64,000 nucleotides of DNA from Staphylococcus schleiferi. GTDB lineage: Bacteria; Bacillota; Bacilli; Staphylococcales; Staphylococcaceae. The notes beneath the pieces are model-generated. The model was not told the DNA's origin, ran no database searches, and saw nothing but the letters and a program-made list of their open reading frames with translations. Positions 18,939-32,111 of this stretch are shown piece after piece. The DNA is taken from the NCBI RefSeq assembly GCF_900458895.1, contig NZ_LR962863.1, forward strand, positions 744,001 through 808,000, given 5' to 3'. A program made the translations under genes and the position numbers. How positions within the stretch are numbered: the stretch's first letter is position 1; each line of letters starts with the position of its first letter.

Positions 18939-18967
18939 TTGACACATCGTTAAGACGATGGTAAGAT
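18939..18967 (+). promoter_or_regulatory. rRNA operon main promoter
   Basis: TTGACA (18939-18944), exactly 17 bp, TAAGAT (18962-18967), in an AT-rich region about 290 bp upstream of 16S, a normal distance for a staphylococcal rrn promoter. The leader has an ACATTGAAAACT stretch that recurs in the 16S-23S spacer (about 20908), as expected of antitermination/processing signals. Confidence 0.8.
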
Positions 18968-19250
18968 ATAAAAGTCGCCAAAAGCGACAAAAAAGAATTT
19001 TATTCAAAAATATTTGAATGGTGTAAAATTTACTATTGCAAATATGTGAGAATAAATATAAAATGTTAAAAGTGTTGTTAATTAAGTTGATTTATAGTAA
19101 ACTTAGTTAATGATGTTAACAACAGAATGAAATGAACATTGAAAACTGAATGACAATATGTCAACGTTAATTCCGATAATTTGAGTACTTTAACGTACTT
19201 TGAAGAGTGATTGACTAAATCAATCAATGAGCTATATCAAGCTTACTTCT

Positions 19251-23976
<4,726 letters not shown>

Positions 23977-24048
23977 AATTTGTTCACAAGGTTTTACTTG
24001 TAAATGTATACTTACGATCTAGTTTTGAATGTATAACATTCAATTTAA

Positions 24049-24163
24049 TCTGGTGCCAATGGCAAAGAGGTCACACCTGTTCCCATGCCGAACACAGAAG
24101 TTAAGCTCTTTAGCGCCGATGGTAGTCGGACTGACGTTCCGCGAGAGTAGGACGGTGCCAGGT
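24049..24163 (+). rRNA. 5S ribosomal RNA
   Basis: About 115 nt, from TCTGGTGCCAATGGCAAAGA to GGACGGTGCCAGGT; the two ends pair (CTGGTGCC/GGTGCCAG). The conserved CCGAACACAGAAGTTAAGC lies near 24087. It follows 23S by about 72 nt. Confidence 0.97.
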
Positions 24164-24174
24164 TATTTTATTAT

Positions 24175-24249
24175 TCCACAGTAGCTCAGTGGTAGAGCTA
24201 TCGGCTGTTAACCGATCGGTCGTAGGTTCGAGTCCTACCTGTGGAGCCA
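24175..24249 (+). tRNA. tRNA-Asn (GTT)
   Basis: Acceptor TCCACAG/CTGTGGA, anticodon loop CTGTTAA with GTT, T-arm GGTTCGAGTCC, encoded GCCA end. Confidence 0.96.
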
Positions 24250-24250
24250 T

Positions 24251-24322
24251 GGCCCCTTGGTCAAGCGGTTAAGACACCGCCCTTTCACGGCGGTAACACG
24301 GGTTCGAGTCCCGTAGGGGTCA
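24251..24322 (+). tRNA. tRNA-Glu (TTC)
   Basis: Acceptor GGCCCCT/AGGGGTC, anticodon loop CTTTCAC with TTC, T-loop TTCGAGT. No CCA is encoded. Confidence 0.96.
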
Positions 24323-24332
24323 TTTAAATTTT

Positions 24333-24408
24333 GGAGAATTAGCTCAGCTGGGAGAGCATCTGCCTTACAAGCAGAGGGTCGGCGGTTCGAACCCGTCATT
24401 CTCCACCA
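24333..24408 (+). tRNA. tRNA-Val (TAC)
   Basis: Acceptor GGAGAAT/ATTCTCC, anticodon loop CTTACAA with TAC, T-loop TTCGAAC, encoded ACCA. Confidence 0.96.
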
Positions 24409-24427
24409 TTTTTTCTTCATTACATAT

Positions 24428-24511
24428 GGAGGGGTAGCGAAGTGGCTAAACGCGGCGGACTGTAAATCCGCTCCTTCGGGTTCGGCAGTTCGAATCTGCC
24501 CCCCTCCACCA
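24428..24511 (+). tRNA. tRNA-Tyr (GTA)
   Basis: 84 nt with a long variable arm (class II). Acceptor GGAGGGG/CCCCTCC, anticodon loop CTGTAAA with GTA, encoded ACCA. Confidence 0.96.
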
Positions 24512-24515
24512 TTAA

Positions 24516-24590
24516 TGGGCTATAGCCAAGCGGTAAGGCAACGGACTTTGACTCCGTCACGCGCTGGTTCGAATCCAGCTAGCCCAGCCA
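24516..24590 (+). tRNA. tRNA-Gln (TTG)
   Basis: Acceptor TGGGCTA/TAGCCCA, anticodon loop CTTTGAC with TTG, encoded GCCA. Confidence 0.96.
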
Positions 24591-24593
24591 TTA

Positions 24594-24666
24594 GAGCCAT
24601 TAGCTCAGTTGGTAGAGCATCTGACTTTTAATCAGAGGGTCAGAGGTTCGAATCCTCTATGGCTCA
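24594..24666 (+). tRNA. tRNA-Lys (TTT)
   Basis: Acceptor GAGCCAT/ATGGCTC, anticodon loop CTTTTAA with TTT, T-loop TTCGAAT. No CCA is encoded. Last tRNA of the operon. Confidence 0.96.
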
Positions 24667-24672
24667 CTACAG

Positions 24673-24702
24673 ACCTTATCTCAATAGAGATAAGGTTTTT
24701 TT
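24673..24702 (+). terminator. Terminator of the rRNA-tRNA operon
   Basis: Perfect 10-bp stem ACCTTATCTC/GAGATAAGGT with loop AATA, followed by a run of seven Ts. Confidence 0.92.
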
Positions 24703-24767
24703 ATGGTTTTAGGAATGTTTGATGCTATTCCACAATGCGTTCGGGACATATAGTATTTGGCTCTATA

Positions 24768-24861
24768 CTAAAAAGGTCTGGTGATTCTTTGGATCATCAG
24801 TCCTTTTTAGGTTCTTCATTTTTTATGGTGGGATGACATAAGTCATCCTGCTTTTTTGTAC
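24768..24861 (+). terminator. Two further hairpins behind the rRNA terminator
   Basis: CTAAAAAGG...CCTTTTTAG with inner TGAT/ATCA pairs (24768-24812), then GGATGAC/GTCATCC followed by CTTTTTT (24833-24857). They back up the operon terminator. Confidence 0.65.
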
Positions 24862-24929
24862 AAAAATAGCGCAAATGCCTCTATAATTTTAAGTGACTAA
24901 ACCAAAAATAAAGGAGACATATTGCGCCT

Positions 24930-25016
24930 ATGTGCAATGATATATTAAAGTTACTAAAAATTAAAGATAAAAATGTTACTTTTAAAAATAAGTTTGAAAA
25001 TAAAATAGAAGTATAA
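24930..25016 (+). pseudogene. ISL3-family transposase N-terminal remnant
   Basis: A 28-codon frame MCNDILKLLKIKDKNVTF..., preceded by AAAGGAG at 24910-24916, closely resembles the start of ISL3-family transposases of staphylococci (which open with a Cys/Tyr-Asn-Asp...KLL-I-D pattern), then ends at a stop. The zinc-finger and DDE parts are absent in the 120 bp that follow. It looks like the decayed 5' end of an insertion sequence next to the tRNA cluster. The family call comes from memory of a short stretch. Confidence 0.45.
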
Positions 25017-25143
25017 TTTATTTATGAATGAAAGCTTGTATTCAGAATAAGAAACAATTATTCTGTTTATGTATGCGGGCGAAATTAAAATAAGGGGATA
25101 TAAGTTGATTTAATCATCAAGATAAGAAAAGGGGAGTTATCAT

Positions 25144-26049
25144 ATGACAAAGACAATTGAATTAATAGGTGCACCTACAACTTTTGGACAAAAGAAGCTC
25201 GGTGTTGATCTAGGGCCAGATGCGATACGTTATGCGGGTGTGTTACCACGCTTAAAAGCGATTGGCCATCATGTTATTGACAGTGGGAATGTAGAAGCAC
25301 CAAAGCTAGATATTGAAAAATTTAAGGCGCCGCAACGAGGTCTTCAAAATTATGATGAGATTCTTACTTTTTCGAAAGCGTTACATGACCGTGTAGCTAC
25401 AAGTATTAAAAATAATCATTTTCCAGTTATTTTAGGAGGTGACCACTCGTTAGCGATAGGCTCTATTTCAGGTGTCGCACAGCATTATTCTCGTCTGGGT
25501 GTCATCTGGTATGATGCACATGGTGATTTGAATATTCCAGAGGAGTCTCCTTCAGGCAATGTACATGGGATGCCATTACGTATACTTGCTGGCGAAGGAG
25601 ATCAGCAATTAGTCGAACTCGGTGGTTTTGCGCCAAAAGTGAAGCCTGAAAATATTGCGTTGATCGGAATGAGAGATTTAGATTATGGTGAACGGGCGTA
25701 TATCAAAAAGCACCAAATCAGAACTTATACAATGGCAGATATCGATGAGAGAGGGATTCAAGCTATTGTAAAAGAAAGTATTACATATTTACAATCCAAA
25801 ACAAATGGTATCCATCTGTCGCTCGACGTTGATGCTTTAGATCCAAGTGAAGTGCCTGGGACGGGTACGAAAGTTCCAGGAGGATTGACCTATCGAGAAA
25901 GTCATTTCGCTTTAGAATTACTCTATCAATCTGGTTTAATTACTTCTCTTGATATTTTAGAGGTGAATCCATTATTAGATATAGAAAATCGTACAGCTGA
26001 ACAAGCAGTTGCGTTGTTAGGCTCTTTTTTTGGAGAGACACTGTTGTAA
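25144..26049 (+). CDS. rocF: Arginase RocF
   Basis: Arginase/agmatinase family, 301 residues: hydrolyses L-arginine to ornithine and urea. Mn-binding motifs are GGDHSLAIG near residue 98, WYDAHGDLN near 122 and [16 protein letters not shown] near 223, all intact; RocF-type size and the [11 protein letters not shown] loop near 137 favour arginase over agmatinase. GGGGAG precedes ATG 25144. It is monocistronic, between the rrn operon and dacA as in S. aureus. Confidence 0.95.
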   Translation: MTKTIELIGAPTTFGQKKLGVDLGPDAIRYAGVLPRLKAIGHHVIDSGNVEAPKLDIEKFKAPQRGLQNYDEILTFSKALHDRVATSIKNNHFPVILGGDHSLAIGSISGVAQHYSRLGVIWYDAHGDLNIPEESPSGNVHGMPLRILAGEGDQQLVELGGFAPKVKPENIALIGMRDLDYGERAYIKKHQIRTYTMADIDERGIQAIVKESITYLQSKTNGIHLSLDVDALDPSEVPGTGTKVPGGLTYRESHFALELLYQSGLITSLDILEVNPLLDIENRTAEQAVALLGSFFGETLL

Positions 26050-26108
26050 GTTGTTAAAACAGTCAATGGGAACTAAAATTTGTATATGGTTTGTCCATAA
26101 TATTTGAA

Positions 26109-26146
26109 TACAAGGTTTGAGTGGGGCTCACTCAAGCCTTGTTTCA
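26109..26146 (+). terminator. Terminator after rocF
   Basis: ACAAGGTTTGAGTG pairs with CACTCAAGCCTTGT (one mismatch), loop GGGCT, followed by TTCATTTT. Confidence 0.8.
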
Positions 26147-26216
26147 TTTTATGAGAAATGATACAGTGATAAGACACTTCACGCATGGATTCATGATAGA
26201 ATGTTTTAGACACGAT

Positions 26217-26246
26217 ATGACAAATAAGCATAAACATTGGTATAAT
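26217..26246 (+). promoter_or_regulatory. dacA operon promoter
   Basis: ATGACA (26217-26222), 18-bp spacer ending TTGG, TATAAT (26241-26246), 36 bp before the dacA start. Confidence 0.6.
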
Positions 26247-26281
26247 ATTTGTTATGGGAATAGATTACCGGAGGAGATACT

Positions 26282-27088
26282 ATGCAGATTTCTAACCTCT
26301 TAGAAAATTTAAGCACACTTGAGGTCATAACAGGTATTCTAGATTTATTAATTGTATGGTATGTCATTTATCTACTGATTACAGTCTTTAAAGGGACGAA
26401 AGCAATTCAATTATTAAAAGGAATATTATTTATACTTGTTGGTAAAGCAATCAGTGAATATTTACAGTTAACGACGACTTCAAGATTGTTTGATTTAGTG
26501 ATGCAATGGGGATTTTTAGCCATCATTGTTATTTTTCAGCCGGAGATTAGACGCGCGCTTGAACAACTTGGGAGAGGGAGTTTATTTAAGCGCTATTCGA
26601 CGACATCTTCGGTAGAAGTACCCAAACTTGTTGATTCTGTGTCTAAAGCTGTACAGTACATGGCAAAACGTCGTATTGGTGCATTAATTGTGTTTGAAAA
26701 AGAAACAGGTTTACAAGATTACATAGAGACGGGTATTCCAATGCACTCAGAGATTTCTCAAGAGCTATTGACCAATGTTTTTATTCCTAATACACCATTG
26801 CATGATGGTGCAATGATTATACAAGGTGATAAAATCGCTACAGCTGCCAGCTACCTACCTTTGTCGGATAGTCCGAAGATCTCAAAAAGTTTAGGTACAC
26901 GACACCGTGCAGCGGTGGGCATTTCTGAAGTGTCAGATGCGTTTACTGTTGTTGTTTCAGAAGAGACTGGATCTATTTCTGTGACATTTGATGGCAAATT
27001 GCGTAAAGATATTTCAGTAGAAGTTTTTGAAGAGTTACTCTCTGAACATTGGTTTGGTGTACACTTTGCAAAGAAAGGTGTGAATTAA
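26282..27088 (+). CDS. dacA: Diadenylate cyclase DacA (CdaA)
   Basis: Membrane-bound diadenylate cyclase, 268 residues: makes c-di-AMP from two ATP. Three N-terminal helices (to about residue 90) are followed by the DAC domain with the catalytic DGA in TPLHDGAMII near residue 175 and the RHR in LGTRHRAAVG near 208. GGAG precedes ATG 26282. It is the first gene of dacA-ybbR-glmM, the standard firmicute arrangement in which CdaR and GlmM modulate cyclase activity. Confidence 0.96.
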   Translation: MQISNLLENLSTLEVITGILDLLIVWYVIYLLITVFKGTKAIQLLKGILFILVGKAISEYLQLTTTSRLFDLVMQWGFLAIIVIFQPEIRRALEQLGRGSLFKRYSTTSSVEVPKLVDSVSKAVQYMAKRRIGALIVFEKETGLQDYIETGIPMHSEISQELLTNVFIPNTPLHDGAMIIQGDKIATAASYLPLSDSPKISKSLGTRHRAAVGISEVSDAFTVVVSEETGSISVTFDGKLRKDISVEVFEELLSEHWFGVHFAKKGVN

Positions 27089-28021
27089 ATGTTTGAATCT
27101 AAATGGGGTTTACGTTTCTTTGCATTTATACTCGCTTTATTATTGTTTTTATCGGTGAATAATGTTTTTGGAACATCTTTCAGTACTGATAATATTTCGA
27201 ATAACGGGAACAAAACAATTAAAAACGCACACGTAGAAGTCATCAATAATGATAAAAATTTATACGTCTCTGGGGCACCTGATACGGTTGATGTTGAGTT
27301 AACAGGTCCACAATCTAAAGTTCTGCAAGCTCAAAAAACTGGAGATATTAAAGTCGTTCTGGATGCGTCAGATATTCAACCGGGTGAGCACACGTTAGAA
27401 TTCCAAGTGCGTGGACTAGATAAAGATATTAACTATCACGTTTATCCGAAAGAGGCGACATTGTCTGTTGAAAAGAAAGAAACACGAACGTATGCGGTTG
27501 AACCGAATGTGAGTCCTTATGCGATAGATTCAAATTTCAAACTTAAGGATGCTTCTGTATCACCACACACCGTCAAAGTGATTGGTGGTAAAGAACAATT
27601 AGACCGTATTGCTTTCGTTAAGGCAAGTTTCCGCAATGAAAATGATATTAAAGAAAAAACGACAGGCGATGCTAATGTAGCCGTATTTGATAAAAATATG
27701 AATAAGCTCGATGTTCAAATTGAGCCATCAACGGTTGAACTTACGGCAGATGTCGAACCTTATTCAAAAAAAGTGAAACTTGATGTATCGACAAAAGGAA
27801 ATCCAACCGATGGATTAAAAGTTGCTGACGTTTCATTAGATACAAAAGAAATTGAGATATTTGGTAATCGAGAAGCTTTACAAGATATATCTGAAGTTTC
27901 TGGTGAAATTGATGTTAATGGCATCTCAAGTGACACAGAAAAAGAAGTTAAATTAACACTACCTGAAAATGTGACAAAGCTAGAACCAGATAAGGTTAAA
28001 GCAAAAATTAAAGTACAGTGA
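27089..28021 (+). CDS. ybbR: CdaR/YbbR, regulator of the c-di-AMP cyclase
   Basis: 310-residue membrane-anchored extracytoplasmic protein: one N-terminal helix (about residues 7-24), then repeated YbbR domains, recognisable by recurring VELTADVEPYSKKVK / VDVELTGPQSKV-type strands. YbbR (CdaR) binds and regulates DacA. The ATG directly follows the dacA stop (TAAATG), with AAAGGTG upstream, so translation is coupled. Length is near that of S. aureus YbbR. Confidence 0.93.
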   Translation: MFESKWGLRFFAFILALLLFLSVNNVFGTSFSTDNISNNGNKTIKNAHVEVINNDKNLYVSGAPDTVDVELTGPQSKVLQAQKTGDIKVVLDASDIQPGEHTLEFQVRGLDKDINYHVYPKEATLSVEKKETRTYAVEPNVSPYAIDSNFKLKDASVSPHTVKVIGGKEQLDRIAFVKASFRNENDIKEKTTGDANVAVFDKNMNKLDVQIEPSTVELTADVEPYSKKVKLDVSTKGNPTDGLKVADVSLDTKEIEIFGNREALQDISEVSGEIDVNGISSDTEKEVKLTLPENVTKLEPDKVKAKIKVQ

Positions 28022-28049
28022 TGAATGAGAGTAAAAGGAGATATGATTT

Positions 28050-29402
28050 ATGGGTAAATACTTTGGCACTGATGGTGTAAGGGGTATAGCAAACCAAGAA
28101 TTAACACCAGAGTTGGCATTTAAATTAGGACGTTATGGTGGCTATGTTTTAGCGCACAATGAGCACACGGAACATCCACGCGTACTTGTTGGAAAAGACA
28201 CGCGTGTATCTGGAGAAATGTTAGAGCATGCGTTAATCGCCGGTTTAGTTTCTATCGGTGCAGAAGTGATGCGCTTAGGTGTGATTTCCACACCAGGTGT
28301 CGCATACTTAACGAGAGATATGGGCGCAGAATTAGGTGTAATGATTTCTGCTTCACATAATCCTGTGGAAGATAATGGGATTAAGTTTTTTGGTTCAGAT
28401 GGATTCAAACTTTCTGATGAACAAGAGCTTGAAATTGAAGCATTGTTAGATGAATCTAACCCTGATTTACCACGTCCAACAGGTACGGCGATCGTGCATA
28501 CATCCGACTACTTTGAAGGTGCACAAAAATATTTAAGTTATTTAAAATCAACGGTTGAAGTCAATTTAGAAGGTCTTAAAATTGTATTAGACGGTGCACA
28601 CGGATCAACTGCTGGATTGGCGCCATTCCTATTTGGCGATCTCGAAGCGGACACCGTGACAATTGGCTGTAACCCTGATGGTTATAATATTAACGATCAA
28701 GTTGGTTCAACACATCCTGAAACATTGGCAAAAACCGTTGTTGAAACAGGCAGTGATTTTGGACTTGCATTTGATGGTGATGGTGACCGTTTAATTGCAG
28801 TTGATGAACAAGGTCAAGTCGTGGATGGCGACCAAATTATGTTTATTCTTGGACAAGAAATGTCTAAAAACCAAGAGTTAAATGAGAATATGATTGTTTC
28901 TACTGTCATGAGTAATTTAGGCTTTTATAAAGCATTAGAAGCAGAAGGAATCCAATCCAATAAAACAAAAGTAGGCGATCGCTACGTTGTCGAAGAGATG
29001 CGTCGTGGTCACTACAATTTAGGTGGAGAACAATCAGGCCATATCGTTTTAATGGACTACAATACAACAGGTGACGGACTCTTAACAGGTGTTCAACTTG
29101 CTGCAGTTGTTAAACGTTCTGGTAAAAAGTTGAGTCAACTTGCAAATCAAATGACAAAATACCCGCAACGCCTCGTAAACGTGCGTGTGACAGATAAACA
29201 TGCTGTCGAACAAAATGAAGATGTAAAAGCCATTATTGAACAAGTTAAAACTGAAATGAACGGTGAAGGCCGTATATTAGTTCGTCCATCAGGTACTGAA
29301 TCACTTGTGCGTGTGATGGTCGAAGCTAAAACAGATGAAGATGCGTATAACTATGCACAACGTATCGCTGATGTTGTAGAAGAGAAAATGGGATTATCGT
29401 AA
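28050..29402 (+). CDS. glmM: Phosphoglucosamine mutase GlmM
   Basis: 450 residues; interconverts glucosamine 6-phosphate and 1-phosphate for UDP-GlcNAc and so for peptidoglycan. The phosphoserine is S102 in [12 protein letters not shown], the Mg site is DGDGDR near residue 240, and [12 protein letters not shown] near 411 binds the substrate phosphate. AAAGGAG precedes ATG 28050. Third gene of the dacA operon; also a known partner of DacA. A copy of the 395-bp repeat follows its stop by 84 bp. Confidence 0.97.
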   Translation: MGKYFGTDGVRGIANQELTPELAFKLGRYGGYVLAHNEHTEHPRVLVGKDTRVSGEMLEHALIAGLVSIGAEVMRLGVISTPGVAYLTRDMGAELGVMISASHNPVEDNGIKFFGSDGFKLSDEQELEIEALLDESNPDLPRPTGTAIVHTSDYFEGAQKYLSYLKSTVEVNLEGLKIVLDGAHGSTAGLAPFLFGDLEADTVTIGCNPDGYNINDQVGSTHPETLAKTVVETGSDFGLAFDGDGDRLIAVDEQGQVVDGDQIMFILGQEMSKNQELNENMIVSTVMSNLGFYKALEAEGIQSNKTKVGDRYVVEEMRRGHYNLGGEQSGHIVLMDYNTTGDGLLTGVQLAAVVKRSGKKLSQLANQMTKYPQRLVNVRVTDKHAVEQNEDVKAIIEQVKTEMNGEGRILVRPSGTESLVRVMVEAKTDEDAYNYAQRIADVVEEKMGLS

Positions 29403-29485
29403 TTGCACTGTGAATTAACATGTATGAATCTCATGAGTGTGGTTGTGACAATTAGGCCGAATCACAAATATATTGATAAAATCCA

Positions 29486-29879
29486 AAGAGCCTGAGACAA
29501 AATTGTCTCAATAATCGATGAAATCCGAGGTTTTCGTAAAAAACGAAAAATCTCGGATTTTTTTCCTTTTATCATCAGTTTAGCCGCACTAGATGCGACT
29601 AATTTCCTTAGGCACCTCGTTAGTTTAGTTTTTGTTGTGATGAATTAAATTATACGAAAGTGCCTTATATTTTTAGGATAATGGTGAATGATTACATATA
29701 TAAGCGAAGTATTTATAGCGAGACTCCTGAGGGAACAGGACGAGCCGAAGACTACAGGCTGAGGCTGTCCCCTCGGAAAGCGAGCCTATATAATACGAAG
29801 CATGATAATAAAAAGGAAGCTCGAAGACGATTTTTATCAAAATCATCATCGAGCTATTTATTTTGGTATTTATGTCCCA
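29486..29879 (+). repeat. 394-bp intergenic repeat, copy 1 (inverted partner at 40284-40679)
   Basis: From the glmM side: GAGACAAAATTGTCTC; a strong hairpin AAATCCGAG...CTCGGATTTTTTT (a terminator for glmM); a unique 200-bp core; the conserved GAGACTCCTGAGGGAACAGG...CCTCGGAAAGCGAGCC segment; and a distal hairpin GCTCGAAGA.../...CATCGAGC ending TTTATGTCCCA. Roughly 97% identical by eye to the reverse complement of 40284-40679. An 87-codon frame inside is not conserved between copies and is not a gene. Confidence 0.93.
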
Positions 29880-29997
29880 GACTCATTTTCCTACGATTAG
29901 TCAAGTCTTTATGTTTAAAATAAGCATTACTAAATTAGCCCGTTCAATTTAATTTTTTTGAATAAGGTGTTATGATGTATATGATTATATGGTTACA

Positions 29998-31197
29998 TTA
30001 GTGTGGTGCTTTTTGATAATCATATAATTGATTGTTAGTAATAAGATAATGAATGGTTTTTAACAAACGATTCACACTAGCTATGACTGCAGTCTTATGA
30101 GGTTTCTCATTTGGCTGCTTTCTTAATTTGTAGTAATAGTCTGCAACATGATTTTTATAACGATTTCGTCCTCTAATGATATTCATGATGATTAGAAACA
30201 ATAAACGTCTAGCTTTCTTATTACCTCTTTTATTAATTGTATCTCTGCTCATAGAATTACCTGATTGATAACGTTTTATATCAATTCCGACATACGCATT
30301 GAGTTGTTTGTTTGTTTCAAAATGTGTTATATCTCCAAGCTCTCCAATCAGTAAAGCAGTGGTTAATTCTCCTAACCCAGGAATAGAAACTATATTTTCA
30401 AACGCATCAGTTGTCTTAGCTAATTTAATCATCTCTTTATCAAACAAATCTTTTTCATGCATAGATTTAAGTAATTTATCACATAGATGTCTTAATTTCT
30501 CTACGAGAAATGAAGATTGTTTAACTGTAGGGAAGCTATTTTGTGCTATTGAAATCAAATCATTCGTATACTTTTGAGCTTTTTTAATGGACATGCCTTT
30601 AGCTGTTGAATTAAGTATGGTATGAGTTAATTCGTCATGTGTTAATGCGAAAACACAATTGGGATGAGGAAATACTTTAGCTATATTTAAAGCAATCTTA
30701 GAGTACCTATTTTTAAATAACTTTTCTAAGCCTGGAAATGTTTGATGAAGCACTTCAACTAATTCTACCTTTAGTTTATTTTGATCATTTTCCATTTCTA
30801 AATGAAATCTTGCACGTTCTCTAAGCTCAAAATATATTTCTTCAGTATGACGTTGAATTTTAGCGTCCTTCATATTGAATGCCAAAAGCGCAAGTTTATG
30901 TGCATCAGCTTGATCGTTTTTCCATGATCTTAAAGAACTTGTTCTGAATTTAGCTTCTAACGGGTTCATCTCAATATAATTAATTTGATTTACGCGACAA
31001 AATCGAGTCATACCTCTTGAATAAATACCAGTAGATTCAAAAATGATTTGTAGGTGGTCTAAATCATTCAAATACTTTAATAAATAATTATAACCATTTT
31101 TATTATTTTGAATGGTAAATTCTCTTTGAAATTGATCGTTATGATAATGAGCTACGACACTACTTCTTTTACTAATATCAACACCTAAGTAATTGAT
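29998..31197 (-). CDS. IS110-family transposase (RuvC-like DEDD plus Tnp_20), start codon apparently lost
   Basis: About 399 residues. The N-terminal DEDD domain shows NYLGVDISKR (first Asp), IFESTGIYSRG (Glu) and WKNDQADAHKLALLA (Asp pair); the C-terminal domain shows IPGLGELTTALLIGELGD and SGNSMSRDTINKRGNKKARR with the candidate catalytic Ser. A perfect AAAGGAGG (31213-31206) lies 8 nt before codon ATC at 31197-31195, where ATG is expected. No ATG, GTG or TTG follows in frame until TTG 31071, which would drop the first catalytic Asp. The element may be inactive or may use AUC. All other parts look intact. Confidence 0.85.
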   Translation of the reverse strand: MNYLGVDISKRSSVVAHYHNDQFQREFTIQNNKNGYNYLLKYLNDLDHLQIIFESTGIYSRGMTRFCRVNQINYIEMNPLEAKFRTSSLRSWKNDQADAHKLALLAFNMKDAKIQRHTEEIYFELRERARFHLEMENDQNKLKVELVEVLHQTFPGLEKLFKNRYSKIALNIAKVFPHPNCVFALTHDELTHTILNSTAKGMSIKKAQKYTNDLISIAQNSFPTVKQSSFLVEKLRHLCDKLLKSMHEKDLFDKEMIKLAKTTDAFENIVSIPGLGELTTALLIGELGDITHFETNKQLNAYVGIDIKRYQSGNSMSRDTINKRGNKKARRLLFLIIMNIIRGRNRYKNHVADYYYKLRKQPNEKPHKTAVIASVNRLLKTIHYLITNNQLYDYQKAPH

Positions 31198-31204
31198 AAA
31201 TATA

Positions 31205-31396
31205 GCCTCCTTTAAAGAATTGAGAAGCTTTGAACTTTACTTAGCCTTTTTCATCTCATTTTCCTATACACGGTTTCAAGAACCCAACATACTTCAAACG
31301 AATTTCAAAAGGAGAGTAAAGCTGATCAGTTTAAATTGCGGATTCAAAGATCCAAGAGTCTACTCGATCTACTTCTCTCTACAACTATAAAAAATA
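31205..31396 (-). ncRNA. IS110 5' non-coding end, candidate bridge-RNA region
   Basis: IS110-group elements encode a structured bridge RNA in the non-coding end next to the transposase start. This stretch is non-coding, directly upstream of the transposase and inside the element, so it is where that RNA would lie. I could not identify the target and donor loops by eye; small hairpins such as GGAT/ATCC are present. Confidence 0.35.
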
Positions 31397-31437
31397 GCTG
31401 TGAAGAAATCTATCGTCATAAATTTCTTCACAGCTAA
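31395..31437. terminator. Hairpin at the outer edge of the IS110 element
   Basis: TAGCTGTGAAGAAAT pairs perfectly with ATTTCTTCACAGCTA, loop about 12 nt. On the minus strand it is followed by TTTTTTA, so it would stop transcription entering the element from the glmS side. Confidence 0.7.
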
Positions 31438-31706
31438 TCTTAGTATGTTTTATATTTTGTAATTGTATCATCAAACAATACACAAAAATACCATCGAGGA
31501 GGCTGGCCAATTTAAGTGAAAATCGACATCATTTTAGCTAATGAATACTTTAAGCTTAGGATATTGGGTTCACAAAAAGGATTGTTATTTTAATATAGCA
31601 ATACAACAGATTATAATTAAAATAACTTATAAATATTTTAGGTATAAACGTTAAAAGTATAGACAAAATCTAGACATTATTGCTTTTATAGCATTTATAC
31701 TTTTAT

Positions 31707-31736
31707 TTGCAATAAAAGTTTCACTCATTGTACAAT
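31707..31736 (+). promoter_or_regulatory. glmS promoter
   Basis: TTGCAA (31707-31712), 18-bp spacer, TACAAT (31731-31736), about 46 bp before the ribozyme cleavage site. Confidence 0.6.
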
Positions 31737-31775
31737 AGATTATATTGCAAGAAGGAGGGTAGAGGTTGAAATAGT

Positions 31776-31985
31776 TTATAAAGCGCCAGCGCAAATTGAA
31801 AGCATGTATTGTCGACCGATATGCTAAAGCAGAGCATCTCATAGATACATGTAGGAGATTTGTGGACGAGGGGGATAGTGATCGAATATGATCGGCGGAT
31901 GCTATCCCGGATGTGGCTCATTCGTTAGCTTATTAATTAAATCATTAGGGTAACCTATTGGACAAAGTTAGTAAGATCGCCAAAC
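31776..31985 (+). ncRNA. glmS ribozyme-riboswitch
   Basis: Self-cleaving ribozyme activated by glucosamine 6-phosphate. The cleavage context AGCGCC (cut before G31783), the core GACGAGG...GATCGAAT, GATCGGCGGATGCTATCCCGG and the 3' ATTAGGGTAACCTATTGGACAAAG domain match the known glmS consensus. It lies about 330 nt upstream of the glmS start. When the product of GlmS is abundant, the message is cleaved and degraded. Family call from recognised motifs; ends are approximate. Confidence 0.93.
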
Positions 31986-32111
31986 TAATTCAATAAAAAA
32001 AGAATGCGATGCTGGAGTTATTTGTTCACATTTTGTTGCATTATAGCAGAATGCCAAAAGTGTAAAAAAATGACATGCAGCACCGTTATTTCAGTGTGGA
32101 GGAATTTATTT

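Larger units (their letters stand above)
29998..31440 (-). mobile_element. IS110-family insertion element (ends approximate)
   Basis: One transposase gene (29998-31197) plus about 240 bp of non-coding DNA on its 5' side, bounded near 31397-31436 by a perfect hairpin. IS110 elements lack clear inverted repeats, so the outer ends cannot be fixed. It lies between glmM and glmS, a place held by other genes in S. aureus. Confidence 0.75.

Noticed and set aside
24175..24666. tRNA cluster as a prophage or island attachment site
   Set aside because: No integrase gene and no direct repeat of a tRNA 3' end were seen nearby.
29660..29923. 87-codon frame in repeat copy 1, and 74-codon frame at 40317-40541 in copy 2
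   Set aside because: The frames are different in the two copies, so neither is conserved as protein; the region is a structured non-coding repeat.
31193..31390. 65-codon plus-strand frame in the IS110 non-coding end
   Set aside because: No ribosome site; overlaps the expected structured non-coding end of the element.
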